Assembly: GCF_900103405.1 (NCBI RefSeq)
Contig: NZ_FNHX01000004.1
Span: forward strand, 186,001-250,000
Source of the DNA: Polaromonas sp. JS666
GTDB lineage: Bacteria > Pseudomonadota > Gammaproteobacteria > Burkholderiales > Burkholderiaceae_C
Direction: 5' to 3'
DNA length: 64,000 nucleotides
Positions within the stretch are counted from its first letter, which is position 1; the number at the start of each line of letters is the position of its first letter. Both the position numbers and the translations under genes were made by a program. The notes beneath the pieces were generated by a model. It ran no database searches, had not been told where the DNA came from, and saw nothing but the letters and a program-made list of their open reading frames with translations. Shown piece by piece: positions 34,099 to 42,657 of the stretch.

Positions 34099-34764
34099 GT
34101 GCACCTGCTGCTGGTAGAAGACGACACCATGCTGGCCGAAGCGGTGTGCGACGCCGCGCGCCAGATTGCCTGGACGGTGGACCATGTGGGCGACGCCCAC
34201 TCCGCGAGGCTGGCGCTGGTCGACCATGTCTACGAGGCGGTGCTGCTGGACCTGGGCCTGCCGGGCGATTCGGGGCTGACGGTGCTGCGGGCCCTGCGCG
34301 GGCGCTACGACGTGACGCCGGTGCTGATCCTGACGGCACGCGGCCAGCTCAGCGAGCGCATCCAGGGGCTGGACGCGGGCGCCGACGATTACCTCGTGAA
34401 ACCCTTCCAGGTCGACGAACTCTGGGCGCGGGTGCGCGCCGTGATGCGCCGCAGCCAGGGCAAGGTGGTGCCGGTGCACACCTATGGCGACATCAGCCTG
34501 GACCGCAGCAAACGCGCCGTCACACGCGCCGGCGTGCGCGTGGCCCTGAGCGCGCATGAATACCGCACCCTGCTGGCGCTGCTGGAGCGGCCCGGCCATG
34601 TGGTCACGCGCGACCACCTGGAGGACGTGGTCTACGGCAACACCACGGCCATCGAGAGCAACACCATCGCGGTGTTCATCCACCAGTTGCGGCGCAAGCT
34701 GGGTGAGCACCTGATCACCACGGTGCACGGCCAGGGTTACATGATCGGCGAGGCCAAGCCGTGA
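34099..34764 (+). CDS. OmpR-family response regulator (QseB/PmrA-like)
   Basis: A 221-residue two-component regulator. The receiver domain has Asp7/Asp8-type acids in VEDDTM, phospho-acceptor Asp51 in LLDLGLPG and Lys in LVKPF; the C-terminal winged helix ends in VHGQGYMIGE. The GTG start at 34099 directly opens the MHLLLVEDD strand. Its stop overlaps the sensor gene by four bases (GTGA), so the pair is translationally coupled. The hexamer box upstream and at mipA suggests its regulon. Confidence 0.92.
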   Translation: MHLLLVEDDTMLAEAVCDAARQIAWTVDHVGDAHSARLALVDHVYEAVLLDLGLPGDSGLTVLRALRGRYDVTPVLILTARGQLSERIQGLDAGADDYLVKPFQVDELWARVRAVMRRSQGKVVPVHTYGDISLDRSKRAVTRAGVRVALSAHEYRTLLALLERPGHVVTRDHLEDVVYGNTTAIESNTIAVFIHQLRRKLGEHLITTVHGQGYMIGEAKP

Positions 34765-36173
34765 GTTGCCGGTTCGTCAGGTCGCTCAAGGGCCGCGTGC
34801 TGCTGGTGCTGGGCATCACCCTCACGCTGTGCTGGGCCGGTGCGCTCGCCGTGCTGCTGGTGTACACCGTGCGAGGCCAGAGCAGCCTCTGGGACAGCAA
34901 GCTGCAGGCCATAGGCACCAAGATCCTGATGGCCATCCCCAGCGGCGCGACGCTGAAACCCTCTTTCGGCCAAAGCCTGAAATTGCGCGATGAGACCATT
35001 CCGCGCGACGTCAACCTGACCTTCCAGGTGTGGACGGAGCGCAAGAACCTGATCGTGCGGGCGCCGGATTCGCCGCGCGTCCCGCTGCTGCCCTCCTTCA
35101 TCGACGGCTTTACCAGCGCCACCGTCAACGGCGAGCGCTGGCGCATCTTCTCGGTGTCCGACAGCACCGGCGAGGTCAGCGTGCAAGTGGCCATGCGCCA
35201 CAGCGTGATCGACCAGGAAATAAGCCACAAGATCTTCGCGATGCTGGCCTTTACGACGCTGCTGCTGACCGTGGCGGGTCTGCTGATGTGGTTCGCGGTG
35301 GGCAAATCGCTGCGCCCGCTGACCACGCTGGAGGCGGCCGTGCGCAGCCGCCGCAAGTTTGACCTCACGCCGCTGCCGGTGGCGCAACTGCCGACCGAGA
35401 TCCGGCCGCTGGTCGAGTCCTTCAACCATCTGCTGGACCAGCTGGACCAGGCCATGCAGGGCGAGCGGCGTTTTATCGGCGACGCGGCCCATGAGCTGCG
35501 CACGCCCCTGTCGGCGCTGCAGGCGCAGGCCCAGGTGGCCTTGCGCGCCACCACGCTGGAGGGCAAGGACGCGGCTTTGGTCAAGCTGCTGGCCGTGGCC
35601 GAACGCAGCACACGCCTGTCGGACCAGCTGCTGGACCTGGCGCGCATGGACGCGGGCGTGCACGTGCCGCAAAAAAGCCTGGCCGACCTCAGCGAGCTGA
35701 TCCTGCACGTGAGCCAGGAATTCGACATGCAGGCGCAGCAGCAGCGCCGCGCCATCATCCTGGCGCTCACGCCCTGCCCCATCGAATGCGACGTCGACGA
35801 AATCGGCATCCTGCTGCGCAACCTGCTGGACAACGCGCTGCGCTACACCAGCGAGGGCGGGCGCGTGAAGCTCAGCTGCGGCTACCGCAGCGATGACGGC
35901 CGGGAGCGGGTCTGCCTGGAGGTGGCCGACGACGGCCCGGGCGTGCCCGAGTCCGAGCATGAAGCGATCTTTCGCCGTTTCCACCGTGCCGCGGGCAATG
36001 GCGGGCGCGGCAGCGGCATAGGCCTGTCGCTGGTGGCCGGCATCGCGCAGTTGCACGAGGCCGCCATAGCGACCGGGACCGGCCTGGACGGCAAGGGCTT
36101 TAGCGTGCGGGTGCTGTTTCCGCTGCCGGCCGGGGGAGCGGCGCAGGTGGCTCAGCCGGCTCAACCGGGGTAG
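34761..36173 (+). CDS. Sensor histidine kinase (QseC-like)
   Basis: A 470-residue inner-membrane kinase. Two membrane helices (about 12-35 and 158-180) flank a 120-residue periplasmic sensing domain; a HAMP-like linker follows. His244 in GDAAHELRTPL is the phosphorylation site, and the ATP-binding domain shows NLLDNALRY, DDGPGVP and GSGIGLSL. The GTG start overlaps the regulator stop. The ligand is unknown; relatives respond to metals, low pH, antimicrobial peptides or quinones. Its last 13 bases overlap a small ORF on the other strand. Confidence 0.92.
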   Translation: MSCRFVRSLKGRVLLVLGITLTLCWAGALAVLLVYTVRGQSSLWDSKLQAIGTKILMAIPSGATLKPSFGQSLKLRDETIPRDVNLTFQVWTERKNLIVRAPDSPRVPLLPSFIDGFTSATVNGERWRIFSVSDSTGEVSVQVAMRHSVIDQEISHKIFAMLAFTTLLLTVAGLLMWFAVGKSLRPLTTLEAAVRSRRKFDLTPLPVAQLPTEIRPLVESFNHLLDQLDQAMQGERRFIGDAAHELRTPLSALQAQAQVALRATTLEGKDAALVKLLAVAERSTRLSDQLLDLARMDAGVHVPQKSLADLSELILHVSQEFDMQAQQQRRAIILALTPCPIECDVDEIGILLRNLLDNALRYTSEGGRVKLSCGYRSDDGRERVCLEVADDGPGVPESEHEAIFRRFHRAAGNGGRGSGIGLSLVAGIAQLHEAAIATGTGLDGKGFSVRVLFPLPAGGAAQVAQPAQPG

Positions 36174-36259
36174 GCGCGGTGCCTGCGCAGCCAGCTTAAG
36201 GCATGGATCCAGCCGCGCCAGGCGGCTTTCTTCATCAGATAGAGGGGGTCGGCTTGCAT
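36161..36259 (-). CDS. Candidate 32-residue small protein
   Basis: An ATG at 36259 preceded by GAAGGAGTT with ideal spacing opens a frame of MQADPLYLMKKAAWRGWIHA and a basic end (LRRHRAYPG). It is amphipathic, with three Trp and many Arg/Lys residues, so it may associate with membranes. The end overlaps the 3' end of the histidine kinase gene on the other strand. It is downstream of mipA on the same strand, separated by a hairpin, and might be expressed from that transcript. No homologue is known to me. Confidence 0.5.
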   Translation of the reverse strand: MQADPLYLMKKAAWRGWIHALSWLRRHRAYPG

Positions 36260-36299
36260 GTTGGGTAACTCCTTCATGTGAGGGCCACCAGAACTTGAG

Positions 36300-36331
36300 G
36301 TGCGGGGCCGCGGCCCGGTAGGGCCCCGCAC
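36300..36331. terminator. GC-rich hairpin behind mipA
   Basis: GTGCGGGGCC pairs with GGCCCCGCAC, exactly 10 bp, in the gap between mipA and the small ORF. No T-run follows on the minus strand, so termination may be partial or Rho-assisted. Confidence 0.5.
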
Positions 36332-36344
36332 AAGCTGGCTGGGC

Positions 36345-37187
36345 TTAGAAGCGATACAGATAGCCGACGCGCACGCCGCTCTGGCTGGAGCGGTCGACCA
36401 GCGGGCTGTCCTTGATGCTGGAACCGAGTTTGATGGTGCTCAGGTCCAGGAACAGGCTCTGCCGCGGCGCGATGGCATAGCCCACACGCAGCCCGGCTTC
36501 CAGGTTGACGGCCGAACCGCCCTGGTAAAAGGGCCGGCCGGCGCGCACCTCGGCGGCGTTCACGCCGTAGTAATAAGAGACGTATTTGTCGTCCAGCCGG
36601 GTCGCGGCCAGGCGCGGCGTGATGTCGAAGCTGCCCGCCTGGAAGCGGCGGTCCACCATCAGCCTGAGCTTGCTGCCCTTGCTGTTGCCCGAGGCATCAC
36701 CGAGCAATTCGGCCGAGAGGTTGGCGATGTCGCTGCGCCAGATGGCGGCGCCGCCCAGCCAGATACCGTCCTTGCGCTCATCCATGCCGGCCAGGAAAGG
36801 CGAGTCCGAGGCTTCGTAGCCGTCCATCGAATAGCGCGCGCGCAGGCGGAAAGACACCGGGCCGGCCGAGGGCAGTTTCAGATCGAGGCCCAGGCCGGCG
36901 ACGCTGATCCATTTGTTCTCATAGCTGAGCAGCGGGAGCAGCCGGGTCTTGTTGTCAAAGTCGCGGTAGGGCTTGCGCTCCATGCCGACACCCAGGCCCA
37001 GGCCCCAGGAGGATTCGCCTTCGGCCTGCTCGGGCTTGGGCTGGGCGGCGGCCGGTTGCTGCGCCAGGGCCGCGAACAGGAACAGCGAAAACAGCGGCAG
37101 CGAGGCCTTGGCCGCTGCCGCGCCCGGGCTGGCGGGCGACGGTTTCGCGGCGGGTTTGGCGGCAGGACGCGATGGGCGAGATGTCAT
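36345..37187 (-). CDS. MipA/OmpV-family outer membrane protein
   Basis: A 280-residue predicted outer-membrane beta-barrel with an unusually long Ala/Pro/Lys-rich leader before the hydrophobic signal segment (about 28-48). The barrel shows GLGLGVGMERKPYRDFDNKT, repeated amphipathic strands and a terminal YLYRF, as expected for insertion by BAM. MipA links murein synthases and hydrolases in E. coli; OmpV relatives respond to salt or antimicrobial peptides. A perfect tandem ATTAAG box lies 70 bp before its start, which links it to the adjacent two-component system. Confidence 0.85.
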   Translation of the reverse strand: MTSRPSRPAAKPAAKPSPASPGAAAAKASLPLFSLFLFAALAQQPAAAQPKPEQAEGESSWGLGLGVGMERKPYRDFDNKTRLLPLLSYENKWISVAGLGLDLKLPSAGPVSFRLRARYSMDGYEASDSPFLAGMDERKDGIWLGGAAIWRSDIANLSAELLGDASGNSKGSKLRLMVDRRFQAGSFDITPRLAATRLDDKYVSYYYGVNAAEVRAGRPFYQGGSAVNLEAGLRVGYAIAPRQSLFLDLSTIKLGSSIKDSPLVDRSSQSGVRVGYLYRF

Positions 37188-37256
37188 CTTCAGGTTCTCC
37201 AGGTGGTTAAGCTGGAGCGGATGATGCCGACGCGAATTTAAGGACTTCTTAGCGGT

Positions 37257-37273
37257 ATTAAGAAATCATTAAG
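37257..37273 (-). promoter_or_regulatory. Perfect QseB/PmrA-like box before mipA
   Basis: On the minus strand: CTTAAT-GATTT-CTTAAT, two identical hexamers with 5-bp spacer. A second, weaker pair (CTAAGA/CTTAAA) follows toward the gene. Confidence 0.65.
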
Positions 37274-37413
37274 GGTGGCCGGGCTCGCCGCCTACCCCCC
37301 GGGGCGCGATGGAGGACAATCGGGGTATCGCAGCTGCGGGCCCACCGGGACGCGGCAACGCACACCAGGGCCGCGAGCAAGCCGCCCCGCCACCCCACCT
37401 ACCGAGTCCTCCC

Positions 37414-37689
37414 ATGCCCTTACCCGCCGCACCTGAACAGAAACCCGTGGTTCCCGCCCGCCGCCAGGCGGCCGCCGACCTCAAGGCCAACAACGAGGTG
37501 CTGATCAAAGGCATTCTCTGCACGCTGATAGGTCTGGGCGTGCTGGTCTCGCCCTACTTCATCACCTCGCCGGGCATGCAGGGCATCGTCGCCAAATCCT
37601 CGCTGGTAGGCTGGTTCGCGCTGGTGCTGGGCTGTGCCTTTATCGGCCTGTATCTGCGCCGGCGGATGGCGACGCCCGTCAAGGCCTGA
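37414..37689 (+). CDS. Small inner-membrane protein of unknown function
   Basis: A 91-residue protein with two predicted membrane helices (about 38-55 and 67-85: GILCTLIGLGVLVSPYFI and SSLVGWFALVLGCAFIGLY) and short basic ends. I chose the ATG at 37414; an ATG at 37309 in the same frame would add a Pro/Gly-rich stretch that looks non-coding. The next gene begins 20 bp later. No family recognised. Confidence 0.6.
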   Translation: MPLPAAPEQKPVVPARRQAAADLKANNEVLIKGILCTLIGLGVLVSPYFITSPGMQGIVAKSSLVGWFALVLGCAFIGLYLRRRMATPVKA

Positions 37690-37709
37690 CACCGCGCTTT
37701 CCCGGGCCC

Positions 37710-37916
37710 ATGCCGGACAACACCGACCGCGACGCCGCGCTGGCGATGTTTGCTGCTATACAGCAGCGCGCGGCTGCTGCCGGCATCACGCTGCGGCAAC
37801 CGCCTGCCGAACCCGACAGTTGCTGCGGCCGCGGCTGCAACGGCTGCGTGTGGGAAGGCTGGTATGAGGCGGTGGACTACTGGCGCGAAGAGGCTTTGCT
37901 GAAGCTGGGCGGCTAA
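37710..37916 (+). CDS. Oxidoreductase-like domain protein, cysteine-rich
   Basis: A 68-residue protein whose second half, DSCCGRGCNGCVWEGWYEA, matches the small oxidoreductase-like domain found alone in bacteria and at the N-terminus of some eukaryotic proteins. Four cysteines in CC-x3-C-x2-C could bind a metal or undergo redox change. The biochemical role is not established. It follows the small membrane protein gene by 20 bp. Confidence 0.72.
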   Translation: MPDNTDRDAALAMFAAIQQRAAAAGITLRQPPAEPDSCCGRGCNGCVWEGWYEAVDYWREEALLKLGG

Positions 37917-38040
37917 ACAGCCCGGCCGAGCAAGGCGTTCTTCAAGGCCCCATCAGCGGGCTGCGGCCCCAGCCACATGCGCAGCATCGCGTTGAAGGGT
38001 TCGGGCTGGCTGAAGCGGTCACCCTGCGGCCGGCGTTGGC
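37913..38040 (-). pseudogene. Remnant resembling the end of a chalcone isomerase-like protein
   Basis: On the minus strand, the frame ending at 37913 reads DRFSQPEPFNAMLRMWLGPQ then PADGALKNALLGRAV and a stop, the usual end of bacterial chalcone isomerase-like exported proteins. Upstream the frame is lost, but another frame continues with GTAVSANAG, which suits the preceding strand, so a frameshift is likely. No start codon, signal peptide or full domain remains. The match rests on memory of the family and is moderate. Confidence 0.45.
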
Positions 38041-38366
38041 GCTGACGGCCGTGCCCAGGCCGGGCGTAAAAAGTCCGCCGTCGGCTTCCAATGCAGGAAC
38101 ACCTGGCGAGGCCAAGAGTGTGCCATTGGAACCCAGGCCGACGGTGTTTTTCCGGCGCCGGTGGCCAAGCCCATGTTGAATGCGGTGAGGGCAGAATGGA
38201 AAAAGGTGTTCCCTGGGCTGGTCAAATTGACATCGCTTGCTTCGCGCCTGAAGCGAATCTTGATGTGATCAACACAATGCGCAGGAAACCTGAAAGCACC
38301 TCCGGGCGCTAACGCTATCATGCGAACCTGCGGAAGTTTAAAAAAATACAGCTACAAGGTGATCAG
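38041..38366. other. Non-coding junction between GC-rich DNA and the low-GC acyltransferase
   Basis: No credible gene is seen here. Composition falls toward the acyltransferase side. A TTGAT-GTG-ATCAA palindrome (38260-38272) is present, and A-rich sequence before 38367 could hold the acyltransferase promoter. The stretch probably contains decayed gene pieces. Confidence 0.5.
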
Positions 38367-39443
38367 ATGGGAGGGCTTCGTCTTTTACTGGCACTCATGG
38401 TGGTAATCCAACACCTTGAGTTCCGGCTGCCATTGTTTGACCCGCGATTCGCGGTGCAGATGTTCTTCCTGATCTCTGGTTTTTATATGGCCATGGTCTG
38501 GAATGAACGTTACCGTCACTATAAAAGTCCCGTGCGTTCGTTCTATGTATCTAGAGCACTACGAATCTATCCCGTCTATTTCATTGTCCTGCTAGCGACG
38601 ATTCCGATCGCATGGTATGGCCTCATCCAAGGCTATGAATCCCCTTTATTTGCCCCCATAGATGCACCTTTGACCGGATGGGCGTGGATTCTTGTTTATG
38701 CCCCTCAAATCACATTGTTTGGGATGGATTTGCAGGGTTTTGCACACCGACTTGCTGATGGGACTTTGCAACTCACCAGTAATGTCCGTAACCACCCCTT
38801 GCCTTGGATTGTCCACTATCAGTTTGTCCCACAAGCCTGGACACTGGCCTGCGAACTCACTTTCTATCTAATTGTCCCGTTCGCCATCCTCCGTTGGAAA
38901 GTAGCCGCTGGATTATTTTTCTTGTCTATTTTGTCGCGGGCAATCTTCTGGGCTTACAGCTCACCGCAAGAGACATTGGGCACGGCCTTTTTTCCATTCG
39001 AGCTTGCACTTTTTTTAGCTGGATCGCTGTCTTACACCATCTGGACCCATTTAAAGGAAAAAGTACTGAAAGCGTTCAGTTCCAGACTTTCGGTAGCGCT
39101 GGTGGCCATGTCTCCGGTTTTGATGGCTCTATCTTTCAATGTCATTCACAACAAGTTGGGCGAAGCCGCGTATTGGGTTTGCTACGCGTATGCGGCCCTG
39201 ACCATCCCTCTGCTGTTTGAGTGGTCGAAGCATGCGGCACTTGACAAGCAATTTGGCGAGCTCTCTTTCCCTGTCTACATCTCCCATTTTCTGGTGATTG
39301 ATGCTCTTTTGTCGGTTGGGATTGACCGCCCCCCCATACAGGTTTTGCTTTTCACTTTCCTGCTCAGTATTTTGCTTGCTGCGATCCAAAGGAAGATCGA
39401 TGCTTATCGCACATCGTTAAATCGAAAAGCGGCAGTTCTTTGA
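38367..39443 (+). CDS. Acyltransferase 3 family membrane protein (OafA-like)
   Basis: A 358-residue integral membrane protein of the acyltransferase 3 family: GGLRLLLALMVVIQH, FFLISGFYMAMVW, SFYVSRALRIYPVYFIVLL, the WTLACELTFYLIVPF motif and a late FPVYISHFLVID. These enzymes O-acetylate or O-acylate surface polysaccharides such as O-antigen. The usual C-terminal SGNH domain is absent. GC content is much lower than in neighbouring genes, and no glycan cluster is near, which points to acquisition by transfer. Confidence 0.87.
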   Translation: MGGLRLLLALMVVIQHLEFRLPLFDPRFAVQMFFLISGFYMAMVWNERYRHYKSPVRSFYVSRALRIYPVYFIVLLATIPIAWYGLIQGYESPLFAPIDAPLTGWAWILVYAPQITLFGMDLQGFAHRLADGTLQLTSNVRNHPLPWIVHYQFVPQAWTLACELTFYLIVPFAILRWKVAAGLFFLSILSRAIFWAYSSPQETLGTAFFPFELALFLAGSLSYTIWTHLKEKVLKAFSSRLSVALVAMSPVLMALSFNVIHNKLGEAAYWVCYAYAALTIPLLFEWSKHAALDKQFGELSFPVYISHFLVIDALLSVGIDRPPIQVLLFTFLLSILLAAIQRKIDAYRTSLNRKAAVL

Positions 39444-39748
39444 AATGGCACTGCATACCAATAAATCATCCATTCAGACTCGCGATGTAAAAGCATAGCG
39501 GTGCAACCATCAAAACAATCGTGTATATCGCCGCCATGCTGGCCGGAGTTTGTGCATTTTTGCTATGCATCCAACCGCAGGGAGCCAATGACTTCTGGCT
39601 GCGGGCAAAGTGGGCGAGTTGATCGTTAAAAATCACACAATCCCCGCCACAGTACTGCTTGCCGCGCGGGAGCTTGGTTAGCACTCGTAGCGGTCCTCTT
39701 CTGCCGCGCTATCGTGATCTGCGGCGGCGCTGACCGCACCCCGAAGAA
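39444..39748. other. Gap without a recognised gene
   Basis: About 305 bases after the acyltransferase. A minus-strand frame of 72 codons (39466-39684) ends in a hydrophobic MAAIYTIVLMVAPLCFYIAS segment but has no ribosome site or family match, so I do not call it. GC rises again toward gshA. Confidence 0.45.
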
Positions 39749-41320
39749 TCAGATGGCCACGGCCTCGCGGCCCGGCATGCCCAGGCGCTCGGCCGAGACA
39801 TACTGCTGGCGGTAAATCTCGAAGGGCATGGTGTCCGAGGCTTCGATTTTCTTTTGCGCCTGGATGGACTCCTCGGTCAGCGCGGCAAAGTGCGCAAGCT
39901 CGTCCGCGCCCAGGGGCAGCGCCTGCAGCAGGGCCTGGGTTTTCTGGGACTGCGCACGCGCGAACCCGACGAAAGAGTTGCCGTGTTCGCCGGCCATGGC
40001 CGCCAGCACACGGGCCGAGGGCAAGGTAGACGGGTCGAGCAAGGCGGCGCTGGCGGCCGTCAGCGTATCGCTGTATTGCGTGCCGCCGTGCGCGGCGTCC
40101 AGCGCGGCGGCGATGGGCGCGCATTGCGCCAGCACCTCGGCGCCCCAGCCGGTCAACAGGACCTCCTGCCCGCCGCGCTTGAGCTTGAGGCCGGGCTCGC
40201 GGCCGCGCGCCGCGGTCTGGTGCTGGTTGTGCTTGAGTTCGGCAATTTCCTGCGGCGTGTCGTTCGGGCTGTCGCTGAGCAGGCAGTGCAGCAAAAACAC
40301 GTCGAGAAAGCGCATGGTCTGCGCATTGATGCCGACCGGCTCGAAAGGATCCAGGTCCATCAGGCGAACCTCGATGTACTCGACGCCGCGTTCGCGCAGC
40401 GCGTGCAGCGGGCGCTCGCCGGGGTAGATCACGCGCTTGGGGCGTATGGTGCCGTAGAACTCGTTTTCGATCTGCAGCAGCGTGGTGGCCAGCTGGTTGT
40501 AGTCGCCGCCGGGGTTGCGGATGCCGACCGCCTCGTAAGCCGGGTAAGGCCGGGTCAGCGCGTCCTGCAGCGAAGCGCCGTAGCCGTCCAGGCTGTTGTA
40601 GCTCACGGCCAGCGAGGCTTGCGCATCGCTCTGGTAGCCCAGGCGCCCCATGCGCAGCGAAGTGCCATGGGGCATGTACATGGTGCTGCCGCTCAGGGTC
40701 TGCAGCTCATGCTGGCGGCCCTCGACAAAGCTCGAACACACGGCGGGCGAGGCGCCGAACAGGTAAAGCAGCAAAAACGCCTGGCGGCGGAAGTTGCGGA
40801 TCAGCGCGAAGTACTGCTCGCTGCTCACATCGGGCAGCGACCAGTTGTAGTGGATGCCCGAGATCGTCTGCATGCGCCGGCCGTAGCGGTGCGACAGGCC
40901 CATGCGGTAGACGCTTTTGGCGCGCCCCACATTGGACGAGCCGAAACGCGCGATGGGAATGGTTTCGTCGGTCGGCAGGCCGCAGGGCATGCTGGAGACC
41001 CAGAGCATTTCGTCGCCCAGCGCTTTCATGGTGCGGTAGGTGAACTGGTGCAGCCGCGTAAGCTCCTGCAGCGCGGCTTCGGGATTTTTGTGCGCGCCCG
41101 TAACCAGTTCCACCTGTGATTCGCTGAAGTCGGTGGTGATGGTCGGGTGTGTGAGGGCCGAACCCAGGGCGGCGGGATGCGGCGTCAAGGCCAGGCCGCC
41201 GCCGGGCTGGGCGCGCAGGCTTTCCTTTTCGATGCCGCGGCGCATGCCCTTGAGCCGGTCCGGGGTCAGCGCTTTCAGGCGGCCCTGTAGCGCGCCCGCG
41301 GGCGCCTGCAACTTGGTCAT
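39749..41320 (-). CDS. gshA: Glutamate-cysteine ligase (type I)
   Basis: A 523-residue enzyme that joins L-glutamate and L-cysteine, the first and rate-limiting step of glutathione synthesis. Recognisable blocks are GIEKESLRA near residue 28, TDFSESQVELVTG, SSMPCGLP, GIHYNWSLPD, NSLDGYGASLQDAL, QIENEFYGTIRPKR and EYIEVRLMDLDPFEPVG, as in the proteobacterial class. The ATG at 41320 lies nine bases after GGGGGA. No gshB is in the window. The gene is single, with a 357-bp gap on its upstream side. Confidence 0.95.
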   Translation of the reverse strand: MTKLQAPAGALQGRLKALTPDRLKGMRRGIEKESLRAQPGGGLALTPHPAALGSALTHPTITTDFSESQVELVTGAHKNPEAALQELTRLHQFTYRTMKALGDEMLWVSSMPCGLPTDETIPIARFGSSNVGRAKSVYRMGLSHRYGRRMQTISGIHYNWSLPDVSSEQYFALIRNFRRQAFLLLYLFGASPAVCSSFVEGRQHELQTLSGSTMYMPHGTSLRMGRLGYQSDAQASLAVSYNSLDGYGASLQDALTRPYPAYEAVGIRNPGGDYNQLATTLLQIENEFYGTIRPKRVIYPGERPLHALRERGVEYIEVRLMDLDPFEPVGINAQTMRFLDVFLLHCLLSDSPNDTPQEIAELKHNQHQTAARGREPGLKLKRGGQEVLLTGWGAEVLAQCAPIAAALDAAHGGTQYSDTLTAASAALLDPSTLPSARVLAAMAGEHGNSFVGFARAQSQKTQALLQALPLGADELAHFAALTEESIQAQKKIEASDTMPFEIYRQQYVSAERLGMPGREAVAI

Positions 41321-41546
41321 ATCGTCATTCCCCCAGGTTCTTGAAACTGGCTGGAAGTTATCACAGCCCGCCGCTTTGCGCTGGTGCGGGCGGGCTTGCC
41401 AGCACAGGCCGGGTGGGGTCTGGCGGCCCGGCCGGCAGGCCGGCCGGATTTCGGACAGGCACATGCGTTTGCGGCACAAATACACACTTTAGCCATTTGA
41501 ATGTGGAAAGCGAGCGACGCGGCCAAGCCTGGCTGTTGAAACTTCC

Positions 41547-41593
41547 TTGACTTGTCGGTCAAGCTGGACGACGATAAAAAACATTCAGTAACA
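41547..41593 (+). promoter_or_regulatory. Shared promoter element A, upstream of paralogue 1
   Basis: A 47-bp element starting TTGACTTGTC and ending AAAACATTCAGTAACA. The same element, with identical length and conserved ends, precedes the paralogue at 50024-50070. It lies in the 357-bp gap between gshA and this gene, 85 bp before the start codon. A TTGAC / GTCAA inverted repeat is included. The rest of the gap holds no gene. Confidence 0.55.
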
Positions 41594-41677
41594 CCTGTGT
41601 TTCAGATCACAAACCTCCAAAAATCTTTGATTCTTCAGGGGGAAATTCTCCTGAAACTGCGATGAGCGCGCGCCAAA

Positions 41678-42451
41678 ATGAAAAAATTGATAAATACGCT
41701 GTTTGGTGGATCACGCCATGGGAATGCAGCCAAACACACACCCGCCTCGAGTCGGGACAACCCGCTGACCATCGAGGACGGCTCGGATAACGCCACGCGC
41801 CGCCAGCTGGTGCAGGTGCTGCTGCGCGATGCGCTGCGCAAATACGGTATACCGCCGCGCTGGATCGACTGCCAGATGCTGCTGGTGAACAGCCGCAGCA
41901 AGGGCCAGGGCATGTATGTGCGCCTGGTGGTGCGCGAATGGGATGAGCGCCTGATGGACTATGCCTACGCCTTCCAGAACGCGCTCATGGTCGAGATCAC
42001 CCGCTTTGAACCCCAGGCCACCCATTGGCTGCACGGCATTTCATGGCAGTTGGACATCGCGGACACCTGCCCCTACCGCAGCATGCCCGACAAATCCTAC
42101 TGGGCCGACCCGGTCGCCGCCAAGCCCGCTCCCCGCGTGGCGCCGCCGCGTGCCGGCCAGCCCCTGATCCAGCCCGTCGCCGCGGCCAGTGCGCCGATGA
42201 GCGCGGCCGCCGCGGCAGCCGCCGCCGCACCCATACTCGCGTCGCTGGCCCAGGCCCAGCCGCCGCAAACGCCGCAGACGCCGCAAGCGGAACAGGCCGC
42301 GCTGGTCGCGGCCGCACCCACGGCTGCCGACAACGATGCCATGAAAGACCTGGAGCGGCTGTTTCGCATCCGCGACCAGGAACTGGGCATACGGGCTGAA
42401 GGCAACCCCGCGCCGGTCGGCTACGAAGCCACCCGGCCGTCGCCGCTGTAA
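41678..42451 (+). CDS. Protein of unknown function, paralogue 1 (TIEDGS/RRQL family)
   Basis: A 257-residue soluble protein. Residues 20-130 form a conserved domain: TIEDGSDNATRRQLVQVLL, YGIPPRWIDCQMLLVNSRS, GMYVRLVVREWDERLMDYA, AFQNALMVEITRFEPQA and GISWQLDIADTCPY. A Pro/Ala-rich linker of about 90 residues follows, then a short helix, MKDLERLFRIRDQELGI. The same order occurs in the paralogue at 50140-50724, with a shorter linker. No export signal is present. I know no family with a defined role; the joint promoter element suggests a shared regulon. Confidence 0.68.
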   Translation: MKKLINTLFGGSRHGNAAKHTPASSRDNPLTIEDGSDNATRRQLVQVLLRDALRKYGIPPRWIDCQMLLVNSRSKGQGMYVRLVVREWDERLMDYAYAFQNALMVEITRFEPQATHWLHGISWQLDIADTCPYRSMPDKSYWADPVAAKPAPRVAPPRAGQPLIQPVAAASAPMSAAAAAAAAAPILASLAQAQPPQTPQTPQAEQAALVAAAPTAADNDAMKDLERLFRIRDQELGIRAEGNPAPVGYEATRPSPL

Positions 42452-42657
42452 GGTCGCCGGGCGGCCGGGCCGCTCCTGATAAAAATACGGCCGCCACATC
42501 CTGTGGCCGCCCGCGCGAAGGCGCCCTCACTTCGCGCCGCATGACATCGCGCACGATTTCCAGCAATCAAAGTCCGGCAGCGGACAATTGACCCTCGCCG
42601 ACACGGCGGCCTCCAGTACGGTCCGGATGTTCCTTCCAAACATCCGGATCAGCCGCC

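Noticed and set aside
38260..38272. TTGAT-GTG-ATCAA palindrome as an FNR site
   Set aside because: The spacer is three bases; FNR needs four, and no gene start lies at a suitable distance except the acyltransferase about 95 bp away.
39466..39684. Minus-strand 72-codon ORF with a hydrophobic end
   Set aside because: No ribosome site, no family match, and mixed composition; could be a remnant, but evidence is too weak to call a gene.
41547..41562. TTGAC-N6-GTCAA as an FNR box
   Set aside because: The spacer is six bases; it is better explained as part of the element shared with the paralogue.
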